This document shows, piece after piece, positions 27,438-42,581 of a stretch of DNA of 64,000 bases. The notes beneath the pieces are model-generated. The model worked only from the letters and a program-made list of their open reading frames with translations, was not told the origin of the DNA and made no database searches. Position numbers and translations under genes: made by a program. Source of the stretch: Bathymodiolus brooksi (lineage: Eukaryota > Mollusca > Bivalvia > Mytilida > Modiolidae); assembly GCA_963680875.1 (NCBI GenBank), contig OY804580.1:109991534-110055533 (forward strand), in the 5' to 3' direction. Each line of letters starts with the position of its first letter. Positions within the stretch are counted from its first letter, which is position 1.

Positions 27438-30400
27438 CTACAATGATGAGCCACAAGATAGAGCGAAGACAAACAAAGCAAACAAAAACCCCACACAAAA
27501 CACTACAATGATGAGCCACAAGATAGAGCGAAGACAAACAAAGCAAACAATAAACACCACACAAAACACTACAATGATGAGCCACAAGATAGAGCGAAGA
27601 CAAACAAAGCAAACAAAAAAACCCACACAAAACACTACAATGATGAGCCACAAGATAGAGCGAAGACAAACAAAGCAAACAATAAACACCACACAAAACA
27701 CTACAATGATGAGCCACAAGATAGAGCGAAGACAAACAAAGCAAACAAAAAACACCACACAAAACACTACAATGATGAGCCACAAGATAGAGCGAAGACA
27801 AACAAAGTAAACAATAAACACCAAACAAAACACTACAATGATGAGCCACAAGATAGAGCGAAGACAAACAAAGCAAACAAAAAACACCACACAAAACACT
27901 ACAATGATGAGCAACAAGATAGAGCGAAGAAAAACAAAGCAAACAATAAACACCACACAAAACACTACAATGATGAGCCACAAGATAGAGCGAAGACAAA
28001 CAGAGCAAACAAAAAACACCACACAAAACACTACAATGATGAGCCACAAGATAGAGCGAAGACAAACAAAGCAAACAAAAAACACCACACAAAATACTAC
28101 AATGATGAGCCACAAGATAGAGCGAAGACAAACAAAGCAAACAATAAACACCACACAAAACACTACAATGATGAGCCACAAGATAGAGCGAAGACAAACA
28201 AAGCAAACAATAAATACCACACAAAACAATACAATGATGAGCCATAAGATAGAGCGAAGACAAACAAAGCAAACAATAAACACCACACAAAACACTACAA
28301 TGATGAGCCACAAGATAGAGCGAAGACAAACAGAGCAAACAAAAAACACCACACAAAACACTACAATGATGAGCCACAAGATAGAGCGAAGACAAACAAA
28401 GCAAACAAAAAACACCACACAAACACTACAATGATGAGCCACAAGATAGGGCGAAGACAAACAAAGCAAACAAAAAACACCACACAAAACACTACAATGA
28501 TGAGCAACAAGATAGAGCGAAGACAAACAAAGCAAACAATAAACACCACACAAAACACTACAATGATGAGCCACAAGAGAGAGCGAAGACAAACAAAGCA
28601 AACAATAAACACCACACAAAACACTACAATGATGAGCCACAAGATAGAGCGAAGACAAACAAAAAAGACCACACAAAACATTACAATGATGAGCCACAAG
28701 ATAGAGCGAAGACAAACAAAGCAAACAAAAAACACCACACAAAACACTACAATGATGAGCCACAAGATAGAGCGAAGACAAACAAAGCAAACAATAAACA
28801 CCACACAAAACACTACAATGATGAGCCACAAGATAGAGCGAAGACAAACAAAGCAAACAATAAACACCACACAAAACACTACAATGATGAGCCACAAGAT
28901 AGAGCGAAGACAAACAAAGCAAACAAAAAACACCACACAAAACACTACAATGATGAGCCACAAGATAGAGCGAAGACAAACAAAGCAAACAAAAAACACC
29001 ACACAAAACACTACAATGATGAGCCACAAGATAGAGCGAAGACAAACAAAGCAAACAATAAACACCACACAAAACACTACAATGATGAGCCACAAGATAG
29101 AGCGAAGACAAACAAAGCAAACAAAAAACACCACACAAAACACTACAATGATGAGCCACACAAGATAGAGCGAAGACAAACAAAGCAAACAAAAAACACC
29201 ACACAAAACACTACAATGATGAGCCACAAGATAGAGCGAAGACAAACAAAGCAAACAATAAACACCACACAAAACACTACAATGATGAGCCACAAGATAG
29301 AGCGAAGACAAACAAAGCAAACAATAAACACCTCACAAAACACTACAATGATGAGCCACAAGATAGAGCGAAGACAAACAAAGCAAACAAAAAACACCAC
29401 ACAAAACACTACAATGATGAGCCACAAGATAGAGCGAAGACAAACAAACAAACAAAAAACACTACACAAATCACTACAATGATGAGCCACAAGATAGAGC
29501 GAAGACAAACAAAGCAAACAATAAACACCACACAAAACACTACAATGATGAGCCACAAGATAAAGCGAAGACAAACAAAGCAAACAATAAACACCACACA
29601 AAACACTACAATGATGAGCCACAAGATAGAGCGAAGACAAACAAGCAAACAATAAACACCACACAAAACACTACAATGATGAGCCACAAGATAGAGCGAA
29701 GACAAACAAAGCAAACAATAAACACCACACAAAACACTACAATGATGAGCCACACAAGATAGAGCGAAGACAAACAAAAAAGACCACACAAATCACTACA
29801 ATGATGAGCCACAAGATAGAGCGAAGACAAACAAAGCAAACAATAAACACCACACAAAACACTACAATGATGAGCCACAAGATAGAGCGAAGACAAACAA
29901 AGCAAACAATAAACATCACACAAAACACTACAATGATGAGCCACAAGATAGAGCGAAGACAAACAAAGCAAACAATAAATACCACACAAAACACTACAAT
30001 GATGAGCCACAAGATAGAGCGAAGACAAACAAAGCAAACAATAAACACCACAAAAAACACTACAATGATGAGCCACAAGATAGAGCGAAGACAAACAGAG
30101 CAAACAAAAAACACCACACAAAACACTACAATGATGAGCCACAAGATAGAGCGAAGACAAACAAAGCAAACAAAAAACACCACACAAACACTACAATGAT
30201 GAGCCACAAGATAGAGCGAAGACAAACAAAGCAAACAAAAAACACCACACAAAACACTACAATGATGAGCAACAAGATAAAGCGAAGACAAACAAAGCAA
30301 ACAATAAACACCACACAAAACACTACAATGATGAGCCACAAGATAGAGCGAAGACAAACAAAGCAAACAATAAACACCACACAAAACACTACAATGATGA

Positions 30401-31756
30401 GCCACAAGATAGAGCGAAGACAAACAAAGCAAACAATAAACACCACACAAAACACTACAATGATGAGCCACAAGATAGAGCGAAGACAAACAAAAAAGAC
30501 CACACAAAACACTACAATGATGAGCCACAAGATAGAGCGAAGACAAACAAAGCAAACAAAAAACACCACACAAAACACTACAATGATGAGCCACAAGATA
30601 GAGCGAAGACAAACAAAGCAAACAATAAACACCACACAAAACACTACAATGATGAGCCACAAGATAAAGCGAAGACAAACAAAGCAAACAATAAACACCA
30701 AACAAAACACTACAATGATGAGCCACAAGATAGAGCGAAGACAAACAAAGCAAACAAAAAACACCACACAAAACACTACAATGATGAGCCACAAGATAGA
30801 GCGAAGACAAACAAAGCAAACAATAAACACCACACAAAACACTACAATGATGAGCCACAAGATAGAGCGAAGACAAACAAAGCAAACAATAAACACCACA
30901 CAAAACACTACAATGAGGAGCCACAAGATAGAGCGAAGACAAACAAAGTAAACAATAAACACCAAACAAAACACTACAATGATGAGCCACAAGATAGAGC
31001 GAAGATAAACAAAGCAAACAAAAAACACCACACAAAACACTACAATGATGAGCCACAAGATAGAGCGAAGAAAAACAAAGCAAACAATAAACACCACACA
31101 AAACACTACAATGATGAGCCACAAGATAGAGCGAAGACAAACAGAGCAAACAAAAAACACCACACAAAACACTACAATGATGAGCCACAAGATAGAGCGA
31201 AGACAAACAAAGCAAACAAAAAACACCACACAAAACACTACAATGATGAGCCACAAGATAGAGCGAAGACAAACAAAGCAAACAATAAACACCACACAAA
31301 ACACTACATTGATGAGCCACAAGATAGAGCGAAGACAAACAAAAAAGACCACACAAAACACTACAATGTTGAGCCACAAGATAGAGCGAAGACAAACAAA
31401 GCAAACAAAAAACACCACACAAAACACTACAATGATGAGCCACAAGATAGAGCGAAGACAAACAAAGCAAACAATAAACACCACACAAAACACTACAATG
31501 ATGAGCCACAAGATAGAGCGAAGACAAACAAAGCAAACAATAAACATCACACAAAACACTACAATGATGAGCCACAAGATAGAGCGAAGACAAACAAAGC
31601 AAACAATAAATACCACACAAAACAATACAATGATGAGCCACAAGATAGAGCGAAGACAAACAAAGCAAACAATAAACACCACACAAAACACTACAATGAT
31701 GAGCCACAAGATAGAGCGAAGACAAACAGAGCAAACAAAAAACACCACACAAAACA
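27438..31756 (+). repeat. 4,320-bp superunit, copy 2
   Basis: It is nearly identical to copy 1. Differences I noticed are AAAATACTAC near 28,093, a one-base loss in ACAAACAAACAAAC near 29,447 and GAAGATAAAC near 31,004. Such sparse differences over 4.3 kb indicate a recent duplication or conversion, or a possible assembly repeat that needs long-read support. Confidence 0.9.
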
Positions 31757-34383
31757 CTACAATGATGAGCCACAAGATAGAGCGAAGACAAACAAAGCAA
31801 GCAGAAAACACCACACAAACACTACAATGATGAGCCACAAGATAGGGCGAAGACAAACAAAGCAAACAAAAAACACCACACAAAACACTACAATGATGAG
31901 CAACAAGATAGAGCGAAGACAAACAAAGCAAACAATAAACACCACACAAAACACTACAATGATGAGCCACAAGATAGAGCGAAGACAAACAAAGCAAACA
32001 ATAAACACCACACAAAACACTACAATGATGAGCCACAAGATAGAGCGAAGACAAACAAAAAAGACCACACAAAACACTACAATGATGAGCCACAAGATAG
32101 AGCGAAGACAAACAAAGCAAACAAAAAACACCACACAAAACACTACAATGATGAGCCACAAGATAGAGCGAAGACAAACAAAGCAAACAATAAACACCAC
32201 ACAAAACACTACAATGATGAGCCACAAGATAGAGCGAAGACAAACAAAGCAAACAATAAACACCACACAAAACACTACAATGATGAGCCACAAGATAGAG
32301 CGAAGACAAACAAAGCAAACAAAAAACACCACACAAAACACTACAATGATGAGCCACAAGATAGAGCGAAGACAAACAAAGCAAACAAAAAACACCACAC
32401 AAAACACTACAATGATGAGCCACAAGATAGAGCGAAGACAAACAAAGCAAACAAAAAACACCACACAAAACACTACAATGATGAGCCACACAAGATAGAG
32501 CGAAGACAAACAAAGCAAACAAAAAACACCACACAAAACACTACAATGATGAGCCACAAGATAGAGCGAAGACAAACAAAGCAAACAATAAACACCACAC
32601 AAAACACTACAATGATGAGCCACAAGATAGAGCGAAGACAAACAAAGCAAACAATAAACACCACACAAAACACTACAATGATGAGCCACAAGATAGAGCG
32701 AAGACAAACAAAGCAAACAATAAACACCACACAAAACACTACAATGATGAGCAACAAGATAGAGCGAAGACAAACAAAGCAAACAATAAACACCTCACAA
32801 AACACTACAATGATGAGCCACAAGATAGAGCGAAGACAAACAAAGCAAACAAAAAACACCACACAAAACACTACAATGATGAGCCACAAGATAGAGCGAA
32901 GACAAACAAAGCAAACAAAAAACACTACACAAATCACTACAATGATGAGCCACAAGATAGAGCGAAGACAAACAAAGCAAACAATAAACACCACACAAAA
33001 CACTACAATGATGAGCCACAAGATAAAGCGAAGACAAACAAAGCAAACAATAAACACCACACAAAACACTACAATGATGAGCCACAAGATAGAGCGAAGA
33101 CAAACAAGCAAACAATAAACACCACACAAAACACTACAATGATGAGCCACAAGATTGAGCGAAGACAAACAAAGCAAACAATAAACACCACACAAAACAC
33201 TACAATGATGAGCCACAAGATAGAGCGAAGACAAACAAAGCAAACAATAAACATCACACAAAACACTACAATGATGAGCCACAAGATAGAGCGAAGACAA
33301 ACAAAGCAAACAATAAACACCACAAAAAACACTACAATGATGAGCCACAAGATAGAGCGAAGACAAACAGAGCAAACAAAAAACACCACACAAAACACTA
33401 CAATGATGAGCCACAAGATAGAGCGAAGACAAACAAAGCAAACAAAAAACACCACACAAAACACTACAATGATGAGCAACAATATAGAGCGAAGACAAAC
33501 AAAGCAAACAATAAACACCACACAAAACACTACAATGATGAGCCACAAGATAGAGCGAAGACAAACAAAGCAAACAATAAACACCACACAAAACACTACA
33601 ATGATGAGCCACAAGATAGAGCGAAGACAAACAAAAAAGACCACACAAAACACTACAATGATGAGCCACAAGATAGAGCGAAGAAAAACAAAGCAAACAA
33701 AAAACACCACACAAAACACTACAATGATGAGCCACAAGATAGAGCGAAGACAAACAAAGCAAACAAAAAACACCACACAAAACACTACAATGATGAGCCA
33801 CAAGATAAAGCGAAGACAAACAAAGCAAACAATAAACACCAAACAAAACACTACAATGATGAGCCACAAGATAGAGCGAAGACAAACAAAGCAAACAAAA
33901 AACACCACACAAAACACTACAATGATGAGCCACAAGATAGAGCGAAGACAAACAAAGCAAACAATAAACACCACAGAAAACACTACAATGATGAGCCACA
34001 AGATAGAGCGAAGACAAACAAAGCAAACAATAAACACCAAACAAAACACTACAATGATGAGCCACAAGATAGAGCGAAGACAAACAAAGCAAACAATAAA
34101 CACCACACAAAACACTACAATGATGAGCCACAAGATAGAGCGAAGACAAACAAAGCAAACAATAAACACCACACAAAACACTACAATGATGAGCCACAAG
34201 ATAGAGCGAAGACAAACAAAGCAAACAAAGAACACCACACAAAACACTACAATGATGAGCCACAAGATAGAGCGAAGACAAACAAAGCAAACAATAAACA
34301 CCACACAAAACACTACACTGATGAGCCACAAGATAGAGCGAAGACAAACAAAGCAAACAAAAAACACCACACAAAACACTACA
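31757..34383 (+). repeat. Partial, diverged third copy of the 4,320-bp superunit
   Basis: Copy 2 does not return to the superunit start. Instead 31,757 resumes at a point equivalent to about 24,041/28,361 (65-base CACACAAACAC monomer, then GATAGGGCG). One monomer is missing before the marker near 32,486 and two are added after it. From 33,119 the order AACATCAC, CACAAAAAACAC, ACAGAGCAAAC, GAGCAACAATATAG, 57-base monomer, GATAAAGCG with CACCAAAC follows 25,482-26,640 with rearrangements. A unique GATTGAGCG lies near 33,153. Confidence 0.8.
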
Positions 34384-34849
34384 ATGATGAGTCACACAAG
34401 ATAGAGCGAAGACAAACAAAGCAAACAAAAAACACCACACAAAACACTACAATGATGAGCCACAAGATAGAGCGAAGACAAACAAAGCAAACAATAAACA
34501 CCACACAAAACACTACAATGATGAGCCACAAGATAGAGCGAAGACAAACAAAGCAAACAATAAACACCACACAAAACACTACAATGATGAGCCACAAGAT
34601 AGAGTGAAGACAAACAAAGCAAACAAAAAACACCACACAAAACACTACAATGATGAGCCACAAGATAGAGCGAAGACAAACAAAGCAAACAATAAACACC
34701 ACACAAAACACTACAATGATGAGCCACAAGATAGAGCGAAGACAAACAAAGCAAACAAAAAACACCACACAAAACACTACAATGATGAGTCACACAAGAT
34801 AGAGCGAAGACAAACAAAGCAAACAAAAAACACCACACAAAACACTACA
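34384..34849 (+). repeat. Closely spaced pair of AP-1-like marker monomers
   Basis: Two 68-base markers, both with GAGTCACACAAG, begin at 34,384 and 34,782, 398 bases apart (six monomers plus 2). Each contains an exact TGAGTCA (34,388-34,394 and 34,786-34,792). A CpG-loss monomer (GAGTGAAG near 34,613) lies between them. The shared rare C-to-T change indicates a local duplication of the marker and its immediate neighbours. Confidence 0.85.
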
Positions 34850-37800
34850 ATGATGAGCCACAAGATAGAGCGAAGACAAACAAAGCAAACAATAAACACC
34901 ACACAAAACACTACAATGATGAGCCACAAGATAGAGCGAAGACAAACAAAGCAAACAATTAACACCACACAAAACACTACAATGATGAGCCACAAGATAG
35001 AGCGAAGACAAACAAAGCAAACAATAAACACCACACAAAACACTACAATGATGAGCAACAAGATAGAGCGAAGACAAACAAAGCAAACAATAAACACCTC
35101 ACAAAACACTACAATGATGAGCCACAAGATAGAGCGAAGACAAACAAAGCAAACAAAAAACACCACACAAAACACTACAATGATGAGCCACAAGATAGAG
35201 CGAAGACAAACAAAGCAAACAAAAAACACCACACAAATCACTACAATGATGAGCCACAAGATAGAGCGAAGACAAACAAAGCAAACAATAAACACCACAC
35301 AAAACACTACAATGATGAGCCACAAGATAAAGCGAAGACAAACAAAGCAAACAATAAACACCACACAAAACACTACAATGATGAGCCACAAGATAGAGCG
35401 AAGACAAACAAGCAAACAATAAACACCACACAAAACACTACAATGATGAGCCACAAGATAGAGCGAAGACAAACAAAGCAAACAAAAAACACCACACAAA
35501 ACACTACAATGATGAGCCACAAGATAGAGCGAAGACAAACAAAAAAGACCACACAAATCACTACAATGATGAGCCACAAGATAGAGCGAAGACAAACAAA
35601 GCAAACAATAAACACCACACAAAACACTACAATGATGAGCCACAAGATAGAGCGAAGACAAACAAAGCAAACAATAAACACCACACAAAACACTACAATG
35701 ATGAGCCACAAGATAGAGCGAAGACAAACAAAGCAAACAATAAACACCACACAAAACACTACAATGATGAGCCACAAGATAGAGCGAAGACAAACAAAGC
35801 AAACAATAAACACCACACAAAACACTACAATGATATGCCACAAGATAAAGCGAAGACAAACAAAGCAAACAATAAACACCACACAAAACACTACAATGAT
35901 GAGCCACAAGATAGAGCGAAGACAAAAAAGCAAACAATAAACACCACACAAAACACTACAATGATGAGCCACAAGATAGAGCGAAGACAAACAAAGCAAA
36001 CAATAAACACCACACAAAACACTACAATGATGAGCCACAAGATAGAGCGAAGACAAACAAAAAAGACCACACAAATCACTACAATGATGAGCCACAAGAT
36101 AGAGCGAAGACAAACACAGCAAACAAAAAACACCACACAAAACACTACAATGATGAGCCACAAGATAGAGCGAAGACAAACAAAGCAAACAATAAACACC
36201 ACACAAAACACTACAATGATGAGCCACAAGATAAAGCGAAGACAAACAAAGCAAACAATAAACACCACACAAAACACTACAATGATGAGCCACAAGATAG
36301 AGCGAAGACAAACAAGCAAACAATAAACACCACACAAAACACTACAATGATGAGCCACAAGATAGAGCGAAGACAAACAAAGCAAACAATAAACACCACA
36401 CAAAACACTACAATGATGAGCCACAAGATAGAGCGAAGACAAACAAAAAAGACCACACAAATCACTACAATGATGAGCCACAAGATAGAGCGAAGACAAA
36501 CAAAGCAAACAATAAACACCACACAAAACACTACAATGATGAGCCACAAGATAGAGCGAAGACAAACAAAGCAAACAATAAACACCACACAAAACACTAC
36601 AATGATGAGCCACAAGATAGAGCGAAGACAAACAAAGCAAACAATAAACACCACACAAAACACTACAATGATGAGCCACAAGATAGAGCGAAGACAAACA
36701 AATCAAACAAAAAACACCACACAAAACACTACAATGATGAGCCACAAGATAGAGCGAAGACAAACAAAGCAAACAAAAAACACCACACAAAACACTACAA
36801 TGATGAGCCACAAGATAGAGCGAAGACAAACAAAGCAAACAATAAACACCACACAAAACACTACAATGATGAGCCACAAGATAGAGCGAAGACAAACAAA
36901 GCAAAAAAAAACACCACACAAAACACTACAATGATGAGCCACACAAGATAGAGCGAAGAAAAACAAAGCAAACAAAAAACACCACACAAAACACTACAAT
37001 GATGAGCCACAAGATAGAGCGAAGACAAACAAAGCAAACAATAAACACCACACAAAACACTACAATGATGAGCCACAAGATAGAGCGAAGACAAACAAAG
37101 CAAACAATAAACACCACACAAAACACTACAATGATGAGCCACAAGATAGAGCGAAGACAAACAAAGCAAACAATAAACACCACACAAAACACTACAATGA
37201 TGAGCAACAAGATAGAGCGAAGACAAACAAAGCAAACAATAAACACCTCACAAAACACTACAATGATGAGCCACAAGATAAAGCGAAGACAAACAAAGCA
37301 AACAATAAACACCACACAAAACACTACAATGATGAGCCACAAGATAGAGCGAAGACATACAAGCAAACAATAAACACAACACAAAACACTACAATGATGA
37401 GCCACAAGATAGAGCGAAGACAAACAAAGCAAACAATAAACACCACACAAAACACTACAATGATGAGCCACAAGATAGAGCGAAGACAAACAAAAAAGAC
37501 CACACAAATCACTACAATGATGAGCCACAAGATAGAGCGAAGACAAACAAAGCAAACAATAAACACCACACAAAACACTACAATGATGAGCCACAAGATA
37601 GAGCGAAGACAAACAAAGCAAACAATAAACACCACACAAAACACTACAATGATGAGCCACAAGATAGAGCGAAGACAAACAAAGCAAACAATAAACACCA
37701 CACAAAACACTACAATGATGAGCCACAAGATAGAGCGAAGACAAACAAAGCAAACAATAAACACCACACAAAACACTACAATGATGAGCCACAAGATAGA

Positions 37801-38297
37801 GCGAAGACAAACAAAGCAAACAATAAACACCACACAAAACACTACAATGATGAGCCACAAGATAGAGCGAAGACAAACAAAAAAGACCACACAAAACACT
37901 ACAATGATGAGCACAAGATAGAGCGAAGACAAACAAAGCAAACAATAAACACCACACAAAACACTACAATGATGAGCCACAAGATAGAGCGAAGACAAAC
38001 AAAGCAAACAATAAACACCACACAAAACACTACAATGATGAGCCACAAGATAGAGCGAAGACAAACAAAGCAAACAATAAACACCACACAAAACACTACA
38101 ATGATGAGCCACAAGATAGAGCGAAGACAAACAAAGCAAACAATAAACACCACACAAAACACTACAATGATGAGCCACAAGATAAAGCGAAGACAAACAA
38201 AGCAAACAATAAACACCACACAAAACACTACAATGATGAGCCACAAGATAGAGCGAAGACAAACAAGCAAACAATAAACACCACACAAAACACTACA
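34850..38297 (+). repeat. Alternating cassette region, left part
   Basis: Runs of monomers are bounded by 68-base markers (CA gain; near 36,939) and 65-base AAACAAGCAAAC-type monomers (near 35,407, 35,925, 36,311, 37,357 and 38,261). Several 57-base monomers occur, commonly followed by CACACAAATCAC (near 35,545, 36,065, 36,450, 37,495). Other landmarks are AATTAACACC near 34,958, GATATGCCAC near 35,832, GACATACAAGC near 37,354, and a one-base loss in GATGAGCACAAG near 37,908. The order resembles the better-defined cassettes downstream but is more variable. Confidence 0.82.
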
Positions 38298-39073
38298 ATG
38301 ATGAGCCACAAGATAGAGCAAAGACAAACAAAGCAAACAATAAACACCACACAAAACACTACAATGATGAGCCACAAGATAGAGCGAAGACAAACAAAAA
38401 AGACCACACAAATCACTACAATGATGAGCCACAAGATAGAGCGAAGACAAACACAGCAAACAAAAAACACCACACAAAACACTACAATGATGAGCCACAA
38501 GATAGAGCGAAGACAAACAAAGCAAACAATAAACACCACACAAAACACTACAATGATGAGCCACAAGATAAAGCGAAGACAAACAAAGCAAACAATAAAC
38601 ACCACACAAAACACTACAATGATGAGCCACAAGATAGAGCGAAGACAAACAAAGCAAACAATAAACACCACACAAAACACTACAATGATGAGCCACAAGA
38701 TAGAGCGAAGACAAACAAAAAAGACCACACAAATCACTACAATGATGAGCCACAAGATAGAGCGAAGACAAACAAAGCAAACAATAAACACCACACAAAA
38801 CACTACAATGATGAGCCACAAGATAGAGCGAAGACAAACAAAGCAAACAAAAAACACCACACAAAACACTACAATGATGAGCCACAAGATAGAGCGAAGA
38901 CAAACAAAGCAAACAATAAACACCACACAAAACACTACAATGATGAGCCACAAGATAGAGCGAAGACAAACAAAGCAAACAAAAAACACCACACAAAACA
39001 CTACAATGATGAGCCACACAAGATAGAGCGAAGACAAACAAAGCAAACAAAAAACACCACACAAAACACTACA
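38298..39073 (+). repeat. A-cassette, copy 1 (776 bp)
   Basis: Order: CpG-loss monomer GAGCAAAG, 57-base monomer with CACAAATCAC, ACACAGCAAAC, consensus, GATAAAGCG, consensus, a second 57-base monomer with CACAAATCAC, alternating T44/A44 monomers, then a 68-base marker near 39,013. The same arrangement and length occur at 40,111 and 43,696. Confidence 0.9.
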
Positions 39074-40110
39074 ATGATGAGCCACAAGATAGAGCGAAGA
39101 CAAACAAAGCAAACAATAAACACCACACAAAACACTACAATGATGAGCCATAAGATAAAGCGAAGACAAACAAAGCAAACAATAAACACCACACAAAACA
39201 CTACAATGATGAGCCACAAGATAGAGCGAAGACAAACAAAGCAAACAATAAACACCACACAAAACACTACAATGATGAGCCACAAGATAGAGCGAAGACA
39301 AACAAAAAAGACCACACAAATCACTACAATGATGAGCCACAAGATAGAGCGAAGACAAACAAAGCAAACAATAAACACCACACAAAACACTACAATGATG
39401 AGCCACAAGATAGAGCGAAGACAAACAAAGCAAACAATAAACACCACACAAAACACTACAATGATGAGCCACAAGATAGAGCGAAGACAAACAAAGCAAA
39501 CAATAAACACCACACAAAACACTACAATGATGAGCCACAAGATAGAGCGAAGACAAACAAAGCAAACAATAAACACCACACAAAACACTACAATGATGAG
39601 CCACAAGATAGAGCGAAGACAAACAAAGCAAACAATAAACACCACACAAAACACTACAATGATGAGCCACAAGATAGAGCGAAGACAAACAAGAAAGACC
39701 ACACAAAACACTACAATGATGAGCCACAAGATAGAGCGAAGACAAACAAAGCAAACAATAAACACCACACAAAACACTACAATGATGAGCCACAAGATAG
39801 AGCAAAGACAAACAAAGCAAACAAAAAAGACCACACAAAACACTACAATGATGAGCCACAAGATAGAGCGAAGACAAACAAAGCAAACAATAAACACCAC
39901 ACAAAACACTACAATGATGAGCCACAAGATAGAGCGAAGACAAACAAAGCAAACAATAAACACCACACAAAACACTACAATGATGAGCCACAAGATAAAG
40001 CGAAGACAAACAAAGCAAACAATAAACACCACACAAAACACTACAATGATGAGCCACAAGATAGAGCGAAGACAAACAAGCAAACAATAAACACCACACA
40101 AAACACTACA
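39074..40110 (+). repeat. Satellite between A-cassettes 1 and 2
   Basis: It holds GAGCCATAAGATAAAG near 39,145, a 57-base monomer near 39,305, a run of consensus monomers, a 57-base variant with AAGAAAGACC near 39,688, a CpG-loss monomer near 39,801, a full-length monomer with C48G near 39,829, and the 65-base AAACAAGCAAAC near 40,074. It takes the place of the B-cassette found after the later A-cassettes. Confidence 0.85.
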
Positions 40111-40886
40111 ATGATGAGCCACAAGATAGAGCAAAGACAAACAAAGCAAACAATAAACACCACACAAAACACTACAATGATGAGCCACAAGATAGAGCGA
40201 AGACAAACAAAAAAGACCACACAAATCACTACAATGATGAGCCACAAGATAGAGCGAAGACAAACACAGCAAACAAAAAACACCACACAAAACACTACAA
40301 TGATGAGCCACAAGATAGAGCGAAGACAAACAAAGCAAACAATAAACACCACACAAAACACTACAATGATGAGCCACAAGATAAAGCGAAGACAAACAAA
40401 GCAAACAATAAACACCACACAAAACACTACAATGATGAGCCACAAGATAGAGCGAAGACAAACAAAGCAAACAATAAACACCACACAAAACACTACAATG
40501 ATGAGCCACAAGATAGAGCGAAGACAAACAAAAAAGACCACACAAATCACTACAATGATGAGCCACAAGATAGAGCGAAGACAAACAAAGCAAACAATAA
40601 ACACCACACAAAACACTACAATGATGAGCCACAAGATAGAGCGAAGACAAACAAAGCAAACAAAAAACACCACACAAAACACTACAATGATGAGCCACAA
40701 GATAGAGCGAAGACAAACAAAGCAAACAATAAACACCACACAAAACACTACAATGATGAGCCACAAGATAGAGCGAAGACAAACAAAGCAAACAAAAAAC
40801 ACCACACAAAACACTACAATGATGAGCCACACAAGATAGAGCGAAGACAAACAAAGCAAACAAAAAACACCACACAAAACACTACA
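40111..40886 (+). repeat. A-cassette, copy 2 (776 bp)
   Basis: It is the same as 38,298-39,073 at an offset of 1,813, including the CpG-loss first monomer. The match extends leftward through the 65-base monomer to about 38.1/39.95 kb and ends a little after the marker. Confidence 0.9.
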
Positions 40887-41743
40887 ATGATGAGCCACAA
40901 GATAGAGCGAAGACAAACAAAGCAAACAATAAACACCACACAAAACACTACAATGATGAGCCACAAGATAGAGCGAAGACAAACAAAGCAAACAATAAAC
41001 ACCACACAAAACACTACAATGATGAGCCACAAGATAGAGCGAAGACAAACAAAGCAAACAATAAACACCACACAAAACACTACAATGATGAGCAACAAGA
41101 TAGAGCGAAGACAAACAATGCAAACAATAAACACCTCACAAAACACTACAATGATGAGCCACAAGATAGAGCGAAGACAAACAAAGCAAACAAAAAACAC
41201 CACACAAAACACTACAATGATGAGCCACAAGATAGAGCAAAGACAAACAAAGCAAACAAAAAACACCACACAAATCACTACAATGATGAGCCACAAGATG
41301 GAGCGAAGACAAACAAAGCAAACAATAAACACCACACAAAACACTACAATGATGAGCCACAAGATAAAGCGAAGACAAACAAAGCAAACAATAAACACCA
41401 CACAAAACACTACAATGATGAGCCACAAGATAAAGCGAAGACAAACAAAGCAAACAAAAAACACCACACAAAACACTACAATGATGAGCCACAAGATAGA
41501 GCAAAGACAAACAAAGCAAACAAAAAACACCACACAAATCACTACAATGATGAGCCACAAGATAGAGCGAAGACAAACAAAGCAAACAATAAACACCACA
41601 CAAAACACTACAATGATGAGCCACAAGATAGAGCGAAGACAAACAAAGCAAACAATAAACACCACACAAAACACTACAATGATGAGCCACAAGATAGAGC
41701 GAAGACAAACAAGCAAACAATAAACACCACACAAAACACTACA
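40887..41743 (+). repeat. B-cassette, long form
   Basis: Order: three consensus monomers, GAGCAACAAG with AATGCAAAC, CACCTCAC, T44A, CpG-loss GAGCAAAG with CACAAATCAC, GATGGAGCG, two GATAAAGCG monomers, another CpG-loss/CACAAATCAC pair, two consensus monomers and the 65-base AAACAAGCAAAC. It matches 44,472-45,328 and is three monomers longer than the forms at 43,037 and 47,661. Confidence 0.88.
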
Positions 41744-42581
41744 ATGATGAGCCACAAGATAGAGCGAAGACAAACAAAGCAAACAATAAACACCACACAA
41801 AACACTACAATGATGAGCCACAAGATAGAGCGAAGACAAACAAAAAAGACCACACAAATCACTACAATGATGAGCCACAAGATAGAGCGAAGACAAACAA
41901 AACAAACAATAAACACCACACAAAACACTACAATGATGAGCCACAAGATAGAGCGAAGACAAACAAAGCAAACAATAAACACCACACAAAACACTACAAT
42001 GATGAGCCACAAGATAGAGCGAAGACAAACAAAGCAAACAATAAACACCACACAAAACACTACAATGATGAGCCACAAGATAGAGCGAAGACAAACAAAG
42101 CAAACAATAAACACCACACAAAACACTACAATGATGAGCCACAAGATAGAGCGAAGACAAACAAAAAAGACCACACAAAACACTACAATGATGAGCCACA
42201 AGATAGAGCGAAGACAAACAAAGCAAACAATAAACACCACACAAAACACTACAATGATGAGCCACAAGATAGAGCGAAGACAAACAAAGCAAACAATAAG
42301 ACCACACAAAACACTACAATGATGAGCCACAAGATAGAGCGAAGACAAACAAAGCAAACAATAAACACCACACAAAACACTACAATGATGAGCCACAAGA
42401 TAGAGCGAAGACAAACAAAGCAAACAATAAACACCACACAAAACACTACAATGATGAGCCACAAGATAAACCGAAGACAAACAAAGCAAACAATAAACAC
42501 CACACAAAACACTACAATGATGAGCCACAAGATAGAGCGAAGACAAACAAGCAAACAATAAACACCACATAAAACACTACA
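41744..42581 (+). repeat. Consensus-rich interval between cassettes
   Basis: It contains 57-base monomers near 41,850 (followed by CACAAATCAC) and 42,164, a 65-base CAATAAGACC monomer near 42,297, GATAAACCG near 42,467, and ends in the 65-base AAACAAGCAAAC monomer near 42,547 with CACATAAAACAC. Confidence 0.85.
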
